A stretch of 64,000 bases of DNA from Salegentibacter_A chungangensis (GCF_042678405.1 NZ_JBHTLI010000001.1:2274568-2338567); one strand, 5' to 3'. Positions 26,941 to 36,031 are shown, counted from the first letter of the stretch. Program-made: numbers and translations. The notes: generated by a model from the sequence alone, not told the origin.

Positions 26941-27837
26941 ATGAAATGGCAGAACGCACTTCAGGATTACCGGCATTACCTCCGCCTAGAACGCGGGCTC
27001 TCAGAAAACTCCATCGAAAATTACAGCCTGGATATCCTCAGGCTCATCCGGTTTCTGGAAGTTAAAAAACTGAAGGTCTCTCCTATTAATATTTCCGAAG
27101 AAACCATTCAGCAATTTATATATGAACTGGCAAAATCGCTAAATGCAAGGTCACAATCCCGGATTATATCGGGATTAAGAGGTTTTTTTAATTTCCTCGT
27201 CTTTGAAGACTACCGAAAAGACAACCCAACCGACCTTATTGAATCTCCAAAAACAGGAAGAAAGCTTCCCGATACCATTTCACCAGCTGAAATCGATGAG
27301 CTTATAGGCGCAATAGATCTGAGTAAACCCGAGGGGGAACGCAATCGTGCAATTTTAGAAACCCTCTACGGCTGCGGATTAAGGGTTACAGAGCTAATAG
27401 ACCTCAAACTCTCTGATCTATTCTTTGATGAAGGCTTTATCAAAGTAACCGGGAAAGGTGATAAACAAAGGTTTGTTCCTATCTCAGACTACACCCAGAA
27501 GTACATCAATATCTATAAAGATATGGTAAGAACTCATCTTTCCATAAAACCTGAGGCAACAGACACCCTCTTCCTGAACCGCAGGGGCAATAAACTTACC
27601 CGGGCAATGATCTTTACGATAGTGAGACGGCTTGCCGAAGCCGCAGGGATCAAAAAGAAAATAAGCCCTCACACCTTCAGACATTCCTTTGCCACCCATT
27701 TACTGGAGAACGGGGCCGACCTTAGAGCAATTCAGCAGATGCTGGGCCACGAAAGCATTACTACCACTGAAGTTTATATGCACGTAGACCGCAGTCACTT
27801 AAGAAAAGTAATGGAAGAATTCCATCCCCGCAGGTAA
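26941..27837 (+). CDS. xerD: Tyrosine site-specific recombinase XerD
   Basis: The 298-residue recombinase resolves chromosome dimers at dif together with a XerC partner. The N-terminal SAM-like domain (DYRHYLRLERGLSENSIENY) and the catalytic domain are complete. The first Arg is in YGCGLRVTELIDL, Lys is in VTGKGDKQRFVPI, HxxR is in HTFRHSFATHLLE, the second His is in LGHESITTTEVY and the nucleophile is the Tyr of TEVYMHV. The length equals chromosomal XerC/D. No flanking repeats or phage genes suggest an integrase, so I read it as the core housekeeping enzyme. Confidence 0.95.
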   Translation: MKWQNALQDYRHYLRLERGLSENSIENYSLDILRLIRFLEVKKLKVSPINISEETIQQFIYELAKSLNARSQSRIISGLRGFFNFLVFEDYRKDNPTDLIESPKTGRKLPDTISPAEIDELIGAIDLSKPEGERNRAILETLYGCGLRVTELIDLKLSDLFFDEGFIKVTGKGDKQRFVPISDYTQKYINIYKDMVRTHLSIKPEATDTLFLNRRGNKLTRAMIFTIVRRLAEAAGIKKKISPHTFRHSFATHLLENGADLRAIQQMLGHESITTTEVYMHVDRSHLRKVMEEFHPRR

Positions 27838-27918
27838 ATATTAAAATTCTGCTAAACCCCTTTCATAGTTTCTTATTGCCTGTGTTTATTAGTAATTTCA
27901 GGAAAAATCAAAATAACT

Positions 27919-28866
27919 ATGAAAAAACTAAAATTCAAGAACGGAGACGAATTACCGGCTATAGGATTGGGAACCTGGAAATCTGAACCCGGTAAAGTTG
28001 GTGAAGCGGTAAAGATCGCACTGAATAACGGATACCGCCATATTGACTGTGCGGCTATCTACGGAAACGAAGCAGAAATAGGAAAGGCTTTATCTGAAGT
28101 CTTTAAAGAAGGGAAAATAAAGCGCGAGGACGTTTGGATCACCTCCAAACTATGGAATGACTCTCACAAGAAAGAAGATGTAATCCCGGCGCTTAAAAAG
28201 ACTTTAAGCGACCTTCAACTCGACTACCTGGACCTATATCTTATGCACTGGCCGGTAGCCTTTAAAAAAGGTGTTGGTTTTCCTGAAAATGATGACGAGT
28301 ATCTTTCTCTTGAAGAAGCTCCGCTTATCGAAACCTGGAATATGATGCTGGAAGCCAAGAAGCAAGGCCTGGTAAAACACGTTGGGGTATCAAACTTCAG
28401 TTCCCTGAAACTTGAGGAACTTATGGAGCAGACCGATGAGAATCCGGAAATGAACCAGGTAGAGCTCCACCCATACCTTCAGCAGAACGACCTTTTAGAA
28501 TTTTGCAGCAAAAACAAGATCAATGTGACTGCTTATTCCCCGCTTGGCAGTGGTGACCGCACCCCAGAAATGAAAGCCGAGAACGAACCTTCCTTACTTG
28601 AAAATGAGACCATTATTAAAATTGCCAAGAAACACGGAGCTTCTCCCGGGCAGGTGCTCATAAACTGGAGTACTCTTCGCGGTACCGCAGTGATCCCTAA
28701 ATCTACCAATGAAGGGCGAATTAAAGAGAATATTCAAAGCACAGGCGTTAACCTTGATGAGGATGATCTTAAAGAAATCGCTGAACTGGACAAGCATTTC
28801 CGCTATGTTACAGGGGAGTTCTTTGTAACTAAAGGAAACAGCTATGAAAATATTTATGATGAGTAG
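27919..28866 (+). CDS. Aldo/keto reductase
   Basis: The 315-residue NADPH-dependent oxidoreductase has the catalytic tetrad of the family: Asp and Tyr in HIDCAAIYGNE, Lys in WITSKLWND and His in YLMHWPVAF. The cofactor region AVIPKSTNEGRIKEN has the Lys-Ser-x-x-x-x-Arg pattern that favours NADPH. The closest described relatives act on sugar or aliphatic aldehydes. The true substrate is unknown. It is a single gene with a strong terminator after it. Confidence 0.93.
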   Translation: MKKLKFKNGDELPAIGLGTWKSEPGKVGEAVKIALNNGYRHIDCAAIYGNEAEIGKALSEVFKEGKIKREDVWITSKLWNDSHKKEDVIPALKKTLSDLQLDYLDLYLMHWPVAFKKGVGFPENDDEYLSLEEAPLIETWNMMLEAKKQGLVKHVGVSNFSSLKLEELMEQTDENPEMNQVELHPYLQQNDLLEFCSKNKINVTAYSPLGSGDRTPEMKAENEPSLLENETIIKIAKKHGASPGQVLINWSTLRGTAVIPKSTNEGRIKENIQSTGVNLDEDDLKEIAELDKHFRYVTGEFFVTKGNSYENIYDE

Positions 28867-28890
28867 ATAGCAGAGAGCTATTAAAAACAA

Positions 28891-28918
28891 AAAAGCCCTG
28901 TTTCTACAGGGCTTTTTT
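28891..28918 (+). terminator. Rho-independent terminator after aldo/keto reductase
   Basis: AAAAGCCCTGT pairs with ACAGGGCTTTT and is followed by a T8 run. It can also serve the convergent rny gene. Confidence 0.92.
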
Positions 28919-28938
28919 TTATTCTGTGTCCTTCTGGA

Positions 28939-30498
28939 CTATTTTGCAATATTAACGGCTCTGGTTTCCCTTATAACGGTAACCTTAACCTGACCAGGAT
29001 AGGTCATATCTGTCTGAATCTTCTGCGAGATCTCGAAAGAAAGATTTGTAGCTTTCTCGTCGTTCACCTTTTCGCTTTCCACGATCACACGTAGCTCACG
29101 TCCGGCCTGGATAGCATAGGCTTTCTTAACACCTCCAAATCCGAAAGCAATATCTTCAAGATCTTTTAACCTTTGAATATAAGAATCAAGCACCTGCCTT
29201 CTCGCACCAGGTCTCGCACCGCTAATCGCATCACACACCTGAATGATAGGAGAAAGAAGTGAATTCATCTCTATCTCATCGTGGTGAGCACCTATGGCAT
29301 TACAAACTTCCGGTTTCTCACCATATTTCTCTGCCCACTGCATACCAAGGATAGCGTGAGGTACTTCCGTTTCCGTTTCAGGAACTTTCCCGATATCGTG
29401 AAGTAATCCGGCTCTTTTAGCAAGCTTAGGATTAAGCCCGAGTTCAGCGGCCATCACCCCGCAAAGCTTCGCAACTTCACGCGAGTGCTGAAGCAGGTTC
29501 TGTCCGTAAGAAGAACGATACTTCATTCTACCCACAACCTTGATCAATTCAGGATGCAAGCCGTGAATTCCAAGATCGATAACGGTACGTTTTCCAATAT
29601 CGATGATCTCTTCGTCTATCTGCTTTCTGGTCTTCTTCACCACCTCTTCAATTCGGGCAGGGTGAATTCTACCATCTGTCACCAGTTTATGCAGCGACAA
29701 CCTGGCAACCTCCCTTCTCACAGAATCGAAGCAGGAAAGAATGATCGCCTCAGGAGTGTCATCCACAATGATCTCAACACCTGTAGCGGCTTCAAGCGCA
29801 CGAATGTTACGTCCTTCCCTACCTATAATTCGTCCTTTTACATCATCACTTTCCAGGTTGAATACTGAAACGCAATTCTCGATCGCTTCTTCAGTTCCAA
29901 TACGCTGGATAGTGTTGATGATGATTTTCTTGGCTTCCTGTTGGGCCGTAAGCTTGGCCTCTTCCACAGTATCCTGGATAAGCGCCATAGCATCTGCTTT
30001 GGCATTGTCTTTAAGGGCTTCGGTAAGCTGAGCCTTGGCATCTTCAGCAGAAAGTCCTGAGATCACCTCCAGTTGCTGGATCTGGCTGTTATGCAGCTTA
30101 TCAATCTCTTCCTGTTTTTTCTCCAGATAATTGGTGCGGTAATCATAGTCTTTAACCTTCTCCTCCAGTTCCTTATTCAGCTTTTTATTCTTAGCAAGCT
30201 CACTGGAAACCTGAGATTCCTTATCTCTTACCCTCTTCTCTGCATCATTGATCTTCTTATCGCGGGCAAGTATCACCTTCTCGTGTTCAGATTTAAGTTC
30301 TATGAACTTCTCTTTAGCCTGAAGGATCTTATCCTTTTTGATGCTCTCACTTTCAGACTTCGCTTCTTTAATAATGTTAGAAGCGGCTTTCTTAGCATTT
30401 TTAATAGTTTGTGAAGCTCTTTTGCGCTCCAGGAACTTGGCGATTGCAAAGCCTATAGCAATGCCAACCAATCCAATAATTATAGTTATTACATCCAT
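28939..30498 (-). CDS. rny: Ribonuclease Y
   Basis: The 519-residue endoribonuclease starts with one transmembrane helix (IITIIIGLVGIAIGFAIAKFL) that anchors it to the inner membrane. A long charged coiled coil spans about residues 30-190. The KH domain has IIGREGRNIRALEAATGVE, the HD domain has RAGLLHDIGK with the metal-binding His-Asp, and a C-terminal domain ends ETRAVNIAK. It starts mRNA decay. Length and order match the family. The candidate 6S RNA lies just upstream on the same strand. Confidence 0.97.
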   Translation of the reverse strand: MDVITIIIGLVGIAIGFAIAKFLERKRASQTIKNAKKAASNIIKEAKSESESIKKDKILQAKEKFIELKSEHEKVILARDKKINDAEKRVRDKESQVSSELAKNKKLNKELEEKVKDYDYRTNYLEKKQEEIDKLHNSQIQQLEVISGLSAEDAKAQLTEALKDNAKADAMALIQDTVEEAKLTAQQEAKKIIINTIQRIGTEEAIENCVSVFNLESDDVKGRIIGREGRNIRALEAATGVEIIVDDTPEAIILSCFDSVRREVARLSLHKLVTDGRIHPARIEEVVKKTRKQIDEEIIDIGKRTVIDLGIHGLHPELIKVVGRMKYRSSYGQNLLQHSREVAKLCGVMAAELGLNPKLAKRAGLLHDIGKVPETETEVPHAILGMQWAEKYGEKPEVCNAIGAHHDEIEMNSLLSPIIQVCDAISGARPGARRQVLDSYIQRLKDLEDIAFGFGGVKKAYAIQAGRELRVIVESEKVNDEKATNLSFEISQKIQTDMTYPGQVKVTVIRETRAVNIAK

Positions 30499-30522
30499 AG
30501 TTTGTGTTTATATATAAAAAAA

Positions 30523-30680
30523 GCCTGTATTAGTTCTGTTTTGTTAAAACTCCTTAAAATCAAGTTTAGAGCTAACTTGCTGATCAAGAATCCGCTCAAA
30601 GACGGCACGCTTTTACAACATAGACTCACCCTTTTTAAAGAATTTCTGTTGAGTTTATCAAAAAAATGACTAATACAGGC
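30523..30680 (-). ncRNA. ssrS: Candidate 6S RNA (6S-Flavo-like) between zapA and rny
   Basis: The ends GCCTGTATTAGT and ACTAATACAGGC form a perfect 12-bp closing stem about 134 bases apart. Inside it, TTTTG pairs with CAAAA and AAACTC with GAGTTT, which continues the helix to about 25 bp with small interruptions. Further in, CTTTAAAA can pair with TTTTAAG, leaving a large central open region. The apex has a CAAGTT/AACTTG hairpin. On the minus strand the closing stem is followed by seven T. A 158-nt single long hairpin with a central bubble is the 6S RNA shape that mimics an open promoter and binds RNA polymerase. The gene lies 30 bases after zapA on the same strand, as ssrS follows zapA in gamma-proteobacteria. 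It could be another structured RNA; no covariation test was possible. Confidence 0.62.
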
Positions 30681-30710
30681 AGTAACCTTAATCTATTTAA
30701 AGAACATATT

Positions 30711-31001
30711 TTACACCAAGTGCTTCTGCAGCAATTCATTGAGAGATCTCAACTTATCTTCTGCCTGAAGCATTTCACTTGAATTATCTATAGCTTTCTG
30801 CTCGGTTTGGGCCGCAAATTGCAAGGCGCACATCGCCAATACATCCTGTTTATCCCTAACGGCATAACTTTGCTCAAACTGCTTGATCATCGCTTCAATT
30901 TTCTTAGCCGCCTTACGTAAACCCTCTTCCTGTTCCGGCTGGATGGTTAAAGGATACACCCGGTCTGCTATAGAAATCTTTATTTTTAACTTTTCGCTCA
31001 T
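30711..31001 (-). CDS. zapA: Cell division protein ZapA
   Basis: The 96-residue protein has the ZapA pattern: LKIKISIADRVYPLTIQPEQEEGLRKAAKKIE (beta-hairpin then helix), then the YAVRDKQDVLAMCALQFA helix and a C-terminal coiled coil. ZapA binds and bundles FtsZ filaments at the division site. It follows a small coiled-coil gene by six bases, so they form an operon. The 6S RNA candidate is immediately downstream. Confidence 0.93.
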   Translation of the reverse strand: MSEKLKIKISIADRVYPLTIQPEQEEGLRKAAKKIEAMIKQFEQSYAVRDKQDVLAMCALQFAAQTEQKAIDNSSEMLQAEDKLRSLNELLQKHLV

Positions 31002-31007
31002 TTATAT

Positions 31008-31298
31008 TTATTCGGATAACTGAACTATACAGTGATCAATCTCCCTTATCAAGCTGTTTATTCTGAGCTTTGTTTCTCTCTTATAATCCTTACTGCCCAG
31101 CATCGCATTTGCTGCTTTAAGAGTGTGGATCTGGCCGTCTTTAGCTCCGAGTTCATCGGTCAGGGCCTTGTTCTCTTCCTTAACAGAGGTCAATTCTTCC
31201 TGAAGCGAAGCATTCAACTGCTTTAAGTTCTCATACTTATGGAGCAATTTGCTGATTCTATTTTCAAGATTATCAACTATTTCCGTTAATTCACTCAT
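31008..31298 (-). CDS. Coiled-coil protein upstream of ZapA (ZauP-like position)
   Basis: This 96-residue protein is nearly all coiled coil, with heptads over residues 5-65 (IVDNLENRISKLLHKYENL, ASLQEELTSVKEENKALTDE). A short conserved tail follows (YKRETKLRINSLIREIDHC). It is six bases upstream of zapA. In Caulobacter the small coiled-coil protein ZauP is encoded just before zapA and works with it on the Z-ring. Position and build suggest the same job here, but sequence homology to ZauP is not claimed. Confidence 0.8.
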   Translation of the reverse strand: MSELTEIVDNLENRISKLLHKYENLKQLNASLQEELTSVKEENKALTDELGAKDGQIHTLKAANAMLGSKDYKRETKLRINSLIREIDHCIVQLSE

Positions 31299-31494
31299 AT
31301 AAGCAAAATCTGATGCTAATCCTTACAAAGTTAGCATACCGATTGAAATATCCCAATACTTTTTAATCCTATTTTAAAAATCATCTTTTGTGAAGCCTAA
31401 TAAACTAAGAGCTAGCCGTTTAATTTAGATTACAGATTTGATTCAAGATTAACTACCTTTACACACGTTAAATTTTGAAAAAGAAATAAGTTTT

Positions 31495-33186
31495 ATGAAG
31501 TGGTTTTATGCCGTGTTTTTCAGTTTATTTTTCTCCATTATGCAAGCCCAGATGCAGCCCCCTGCAAAATATTTTTCCGATCCCCTGGATATTCCTTTGG
31601 TTCTGGCCGGAACTTTTGGCGAGTTAAGGTCAAACCATTTTCACAGCGGATTGGATATCAAAACGCAGCACAGAGAAGGCCTGGAAGTAAAGGCTGCCGC
31701 CGCGGGCTCGATTAGCAGGATTAAAATTCAGCACTATGGCTACGGAAAGGCGCTATATGTGCAACACCCTAACGGCTACACTACTGTTTATGGCCACTTA
31801 CAAAGACTTGCCCCAAAAATAGAATCTTATCTGAAAAAACAGCAATACGCCAACGAGACCTATGAGATCGAGTTATACCCTGAGGTAGGCGAACTGAAGG
31901 TGGATCAGGGAGAAGTGATCGCTTATAGCGGAAATACCGGAGGTAGTGGCGGCCCTCACCTTCATTTTGAGATCAGAGACGGGAAGCAGAGACCTATGAA
32001 TCCGGAACTCTTCGGAATGGAGTTCAGAGATACCAGGGCACCTATTATTCACGGAGTTTACGCCTACCCCCTGGATGAGAATTCGCACGTAAACAATTCT
32101 TCTGAAAGACAACAGCTAAGGCTTATTCCGCAGCGGGATGGCTCCTATACCACTGAAGAAATCGATGCCTGCGGAAAAATTGGATTCGGGGTTTCTACGG
32201 TAGATCAGAAAGACGGTGCGCCAAACCATAATGGAGTCTATAAGATTCAAGCTAAAATGAACGGAGATAATGTCTTCGAACTTAATTTCGACCGATTTTC
32301 ATTTTCTGAAACCCGCCATCTGAATCAGCTTATAGATTACGAATATTACACTAATAACAATCGCAGGATTCAGAAACTATTTATAGACAACAACAACCCT
32401 CTTAGTATGTACGGCACTGTGGTTTCTGAAGGAAAGCTTGAGATAAAAGACAGCCTTAATTATAACTACACGATAAAGGTCAGCGATTTTGCCGGAAACG
32501 AGAGCCTTATCAGGATCCCGATCCAGGGAGATTACTCAGATCAGATCAGGCAAGCCGAAAATAAAGAGACCGAATATTTTGCCGAGGCAAACAAAGCCTT
32601 TTCCGCTGAAGCTAACGGAATAGATGTCTACATACCCAAGGGCAGTCTTTATGAAGACACATACCTGGATATCAGTTTTAAAGGAGACACTATTCATCTT
32701 CACAAAGAAGACACGCCTTTACATCGCAATATGACCATTGGCTTTGATGTAAGCCATTTATCTCCTGAGGAAAAGGAAAAGTTCTTTATTGCAAGGCTGG
32801 GCAAATGGGGAAAACCCAGTTACTCTACAACCCATAAAAAAGCCAACAGGTTTACAACGGGGACCAGAACTTTTGGAGACTACACCCTGGTGGCCGATAT
32901 TGAACCGCCTTCCATAAAACCGCTAAACTTTTATGACGGGCAATGGATCTCCAACAACAATACCTTAAAGGTTAAAATCGCGGATGATCTCTCCGGGATA
33001 AAAAGTTACAGGGCCACGGTAAACGGGAAATTCATCCTTATGGAATATGAATATAAAGATGCTACCTTAACCCATAATTTTGACGACGATGTGGTTACGG
33101 AAACAGAGAACAACCTCAAGATAGTGGTAACAGACAACGTAGGTAACAGCACTACTTACGAAGGCAAATTCTTTAGAAAAGAATAA
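31495..33186 (+). CDS. Secreted M23-family metallopeptidase
   Basis: The 563-residue protein has a signal peptide (FYAVFFSLFFSIMQAQ) and a LytM/M23 domain at about residues 35-185. The zinc ligands are visible: HSGLD (H and D of HxxxD) and GPHLHFEIRD (HxH). The rest (residues 190-560) looks like beta-sandwich domains, with a PIQGDYS hinge and a final Ig-like segment (IEPPSIKPLNFYDGQW). M23 enzymes cut peptidoglycan cross-links or act as amidase activators. Here it is probably periplasmic. It is divergent from the zapA operon. Confidence 0.92.
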   Translation: MKWFYAVFFSLFFSIMQAQMQPPAKYFSDPLDIPLVLAGTFGELRSNHFHSGLDIKTQHREGLEVKAAAAGSISRIKIQHYGYGKALYVQHPNGYTTVYGHLQRLAPKIESYLKKQQYANETYEIELYPEVGELKVDQGEVIAYSGNTGGSGGPHLHFEIRDGKQRPMNPELFGMEFRDTRAPIIHGVYAYPLDENSHVNNSSERQQLRLIPQRDGSYTTEEIDACGKIGFGVSTVDQKDGAPNHNGVYKIQAKMNGDNVFELNFDRFSFSETRHLNQLIDYEYYTNNNRRIQKLFIDNNNPLSMYGTVVSEGKLEIKDSLNYNYTIKVSDFAGNESLIRIPIQGDYSDQIRQAENKETEYFAEANKAFSAEANGIDVYIPKGSLYEDTYLDISFKGDTIHLHKEDTPLHRNMTIGFDVSHLSPEEKEKFFIARLGKWGKPSYSTTHKKANRFTTGTRTFGDYTLVADIEPPSIKPLNFYDGQWISNNNTLKVKIADDLSGIKSYRATVNGKFILMEYEYKDATLTHNFDDDVVTETENNLKIVVTDNVGNSTTYEGKFFRKE

Positions 33187-33204
33187 AACTAAACTCACCT
33201 TAAT

Positions 33205-33238
33205 AAAAAAGCCCCACATTTTTGTGAGGCTTTTTTTT
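33205..33238 (+). terminator. Terminator after M23 peptidase, usable in both directions
   Basis: AGCCCCAC pairs with GTGAGGCT (one G-T pair) around a TTTTT-rich loop, with A runs before and T8 after. It serves the convergent cysteine desulfurase too. Confidence 0.88.
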
Positions 33239-33258
33239 ATGAAACTATAATCTATATT

Positions 33259-34407
33259 TTAATCTGCAAGATAATCTTTTAGCACCTCCACCACATAATC
33301 AACCTCTTCTTCCGTATTGAATCTTGAGAAAGAAAAACGCAAAGAAGGATTCTTCAGGTCTTCTTCAGACAGAAAGGCATTAAGTACGTGAGAACCTTTA
33401 TCACTTCCACTCTGGCAGGCACTTCCCTTGGAACAGGCAATTCCTTTCAGATCCAGCTGAAATAACAACATCAGTGATTTTTCAGCAGACATCGGCAGAC
33501 AAACATTCACTAAAGTATAAGTACTTTTATCAGGGTTTTCACATTCTCCGTTGAACTTCACCCCCTCAATCTCATTTTTCAATTTGGTGATAAAGCGATT
33601 TTTAAGCCCCTGTACATAATCCTTTTCTTCAGCCAGATTCTCATAGGAAAGTTTTAACGCCTCCTCAAGCCCAACAATGTTATGTAATCCTTCAGTCCCG
33701 GCACGGCTTCCTCTCTCCTGCTCTCCTCCAAAAATAAGCGGCTTAAGTCCGCTGTTCTTTCTTACGAACGCAAATCCAACTCCTTTGGGGCCGTGGAACT
33801 TATGCGCGCTAACCGCAGTAAAGTCGACTGGAACTTCACTAAGGTCCAATTCATAGTGACCTACGGACTGAACGGTATCCGAATGAAAAAGAGCTTTATT
33901 TGTTTTACAGATTTCAGCAACCGCTTTAATATCAAGCATATTCCCAACCTCATTATTCACATGCATCAGGCTCACAAGGGTTTTCATACCTGAAGCCTGA
34001 AGTCGCTTTTCAAGGTCTTCAAGGTCCGCATTTCCGTTCTTATCTAGTGCCACGTATTCCACTTCTACATCAAAACACTCCTGCAGCTGATTCACAGTAT
34101 ACAGAACTGCATGATGTTCAATTTTGGAAGTGATGATTCGCTTTACTCCAAGGTCCCGAACAGCACTGTTAAGTGCAAGATTATCGGCCTCGGTTCCTCC
34201 GGAGGTAAACACGATCTCAGAAGCTGAGACCTTCAGGTAACCCGCTACAGTTTTACGAGCCTGCTCTATTAAAGATTTAGCTGACCTCCCATAACTGTGA
34301 GTAGATGAAGGGTTTCCATAAACGGTTTTCATAACTTCAGTCATCCTGGTGATGACCTCATCACGCATTTGCGTGGTAGCGGCTGAATCTAAATATACTT
34401 TTCTCAT
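33259..34407 (-). CDS. Cysteine desulfurase (IscS/NifS type)
   Basis: The 382-residue PLP enzyme takes sulfur from cysteine for Fe-S clusters or thiolation. I start at the ATG at 34405-34407 (MRKVYLDSAATTQM). An ATG three codons earlier is less likely because it would sit inside the presumed promoter spacing. It has the PLP Lys in VSAHKFHGPKGVGF, the cofactor-binding TGGTEADNLAL-like stretch (SGGTEADNLAL) and the catalytic Cys in SKGSACQSGSDKG. Loop length places it in group I. It is a stand-alone gene here, with no iscU or suf gene beside it. Confidence 0.95.
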   Translation of the reverse strand: MRKVYLDSAATTQMRDEVITRMTEVMKTVYGNPSSTHSYGRSAKSLIEQARKTVAGYLKVSASEIVFTSGGTEADNLALNSAVRDLGVKRIITSKIEHHAVLYTVNQLQECFDVEVEYVALDKNGNADLEDLEKRLQASGMKTLVSLMHVNNEVGNMLDIKAVAEICKTNKALFHSDTVQSVGHYELDLSEVPVDFTAVSAHKFHGPKGVGFAFVRKNSGLKPLIFGGEQERGSRAGTEGLHNIVGLEEALKLSYENLAEEKDYVQGLKNRFITKLKNEIEGVKFNGECENPDKSTYTLVNVCLPMSAEKSLMLLFQLDLKGIACSKGSACQSGSDKGSHVLNAFLSEEDLKNPSLRFSFSRFNTEEEVDYVVEVLKDYLAD

Positions 34408-34413
34408 TGACAG

Positions 34414-34421
34414 CAAAAATA
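34414..34421 (-). promoter_or_regulatory. Candidate -7 element of cysteine desulfurase
   Basis: TATTTTTG on the minus strand ends only seven bases before the ATG at 34407, so the transcript would be leaderless or nearly so. Confidence 0.4.
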
Positions 34422-34471
34422 AAGAAATAAAATAATTGAAAAGAAGCTTCGGTAAAAAACCTTATTTCCTC

Positions 34472-34479
34472 TATTTTTG
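34472..34479 (+). promoter_or_regulatory. Candidate -7 element of lipoprotein gene
   Basis: TATTTTTG matches TAnnTTTG and lies 15 bases before the ATG at 34495, which would leave a very short leader. Confidence 0.4.
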
Positions 34480-34494
34480 TTGAAACGCTATGTT

Positions 34495-35478
34495 ATGAAA
34501 AAGCTTTTTACACTACTTTGTTTAACAGCCATTCTTACCTCCTGTGACAGCGGTGATATTATCGTTACGAGCTTCGACCTTGAGGGAAGTAAGCTGAACC
34601 TTTGCGGTACCGCCGATGACAAAGTGCTTTATGTGATCAATAACGGGGAGGTTAACGAAAGTATGTCCCTGCAGGTTTCAAACAGAAACCTAGAAGATTC
34701 ACTTGAAAATGTCCTAACCACTAATACCGATCAGGACCTCAGCATAGCATTAAGCGACCAAAACCGTTTGATCTACCGCTTGTATGACGGCGAAGTTCCT
34801 AACGATTATTTCTGCAACCAGGTCCCTCCAAGAAATCCGGGAGTAATAGAGGAATACTGGAGTACAACAGGGGGAACTATAAACATCAGCACAAATTTCA
34901 ATGACCTTGCGGGAGATGATGATCCCGACGGTGACAACCTGGAGTCTCAGGATGAAGGCTGGGATCCGGACAATGGAAATCACCGTGATACCGACAATGA
35001 CGGGATACCTGATTATTTAGACCTTGATGATGATGGTGATAATGTAGCGACTATAAGAGAAACCACTGCAGGTGATGAAGATCCTACAGCCGAAGGTTTC
35101 CTTGACACCGATGCAGATGGCACCCCTAATTATCTTGACGCAGATGATGATGGCGATGGAGCGTTAACCCGACTGGAAGTAAGCCCGGACGACCTGGATA
35201 ACCCTGAAGCATTCCAGGAAGCTGAAAACATTCCAAATTATCTGAATGACCAGATCGATACCACACAGCCCGAACATAATCTTTACATCTCCCACAATAT
35301 TAGCCGCAGGTACAGATCGCAGGTAACACTCCTTGATTTTAAACTGGTAAAACAAGATGGCAGTGGAGAAGAAATAAGGTTTGACAGATACAACCTTGGG
35401 TATTTCGATTCAGCTTCAGTCAATTTCAGCCTGATACCTTTTTCTGATGAAACTGAAGAGGAGAGCGCGGAACAATAA
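34495..35478 (+). CDS. Lipoprotein with thrombospondin type 3-like Ca2+-binding repeats
   Basis: I start at the ATG at 34495 (MKKLFTLLCLTAILTSC), a clear lipoprotein signal. An ATG six codons upstream adds residues that spoil it. In the 327-residue product the central part has acidic repeats: DDDPDGDNLESQDEGWDPD, DTDNDGIPDYLDLDDDGD and DTDADGTPNYLDADDDGD. These resemble thrombospondin type 3 calcium loops found in many Bacteroidota surface proteins. The flanking regions are beta-rich and not recognised. It is convergent and abutting with the Smr gene. Confidence 0.87.
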   Translation: MKKLFTLLCLTAILTSCDSGDIIVTSFDLEGSKLNLCGTADDKVLYVINNGEVNESMSLQVSNRNLEDSLENVLTTNTDQDLSIALSDQNRLIYRLYDGEVPNDYFCNQVPPRNPGVIEEYWSTTGGTINISTNFNDLAGDDDPDGDNLESQDEGWDPDNGNHRDTDNDGIPDYLDLDDDGDNVATIRETTAGDEDPTAEGFLDTDADGTPNYLDADDDGDGALTRLEVSPDDLDNPEAFQEAENIPNYLNDQIDTTQPEHNLYISHNISRRYRSQVTLLDFKLVKQDGSGEEIRFDRYNLGYFDSASVNFSLIPFSDETEEESAEQ

Positions 35479-36030
35479 TCAGGGATTCTGAAAGAAGTAA
35501 ACCTCTGTGGCACCAACTCCGTATTTCTGATAATCGGCGTCATAGAATTTCAGATTATCATACCGGCCAAACAGGTAATCAAGCTCGGCCTTTAATATGC
35601 CCTCGCCCACTCCGTGAATAAAAACCACTTTTTGAATTCGTTTTCTCATTGCAAATTCCAATTGTCTTCTTGCAGTTTCCAGCTGCAGGTTAAGAATGTC
35701 GAAATTGCTCATCCCGCGATAATTATTCACAAGCTTATCTATATGAAGATCTACTTCCATTGGAGGAGCAGACCTCTCTTTGGGCTTTACTCTTTTAGCC
35801 CTGGGTTTCTTCGGAAGACTTTTTTCCTTTAACACCTCTTCAATATCAATATTGCCTTCCGGCTCCATTTCTTCAAAAGGCACTTCTATTTTCACAAGGT
35901 CTGATGCCCTGAAGTCCATTGGAAAACCTTCATCGGTTTCGATTTCCACCATCTCCCCGTCTACAGATAACACTTCTCCCTCAATAGTATCATCAAGAAC
36001 CGCAACCCTGTCACCTTTCTGAAAACTCAT
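35479..36030 (-). CDS. Smr-domain protein (DUF2027-Smr)
   Basis: The 183-residue protein has an N-terminal SH3-like part (FQKGDRVAVLDDTIEGEVLSV), a basic linker (KKPRAKRVKPKERS) and a C-terminal Smr domain with VDLHIDKL and IHGVGEGILK. The Smr domain is shared with MutS2, where it cleaves or binds branched DNA or RNA on collided ribosomes. Here there is no MutS ATPase, so it is a free-standing form usual in Bacteroidota. It is one base downstream of a small membrane protein gene, forming an operon. Its stop abuts the convergent lipoprotein stop. Confidence 0.9.
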   Translation of the reverse strand: MSFQKGDRVAVLDDTIEGEVLSVDGEMVEIETDEGFPMDFRASDLVKIEVPFEEMEPEGNIDIEEVLKEKSLPKKPRAKRVKPKERSAPPMEVDLHIDKLVNNYRGMSNFDILNLQLETARRQLEFAMRKRIQKVVFIHGVGEGILKAELDYLFGRYDNLKFYDADYQKYGVGATEVYFFQNP

Positions 36031-36031
36031 A

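Noticed and set aside
26941..27837. Integrase of a mobile element
   Set aside because: Length and motifs fit chromosomal XerD. No attachment repeats or phage genes are nearby.
30669..30680. Plain terminator for zapA
   Set aside because: The complementary arm is about 134 bases away with further pairing inside, too long for a simple terminator and better explained by a structured RNA.
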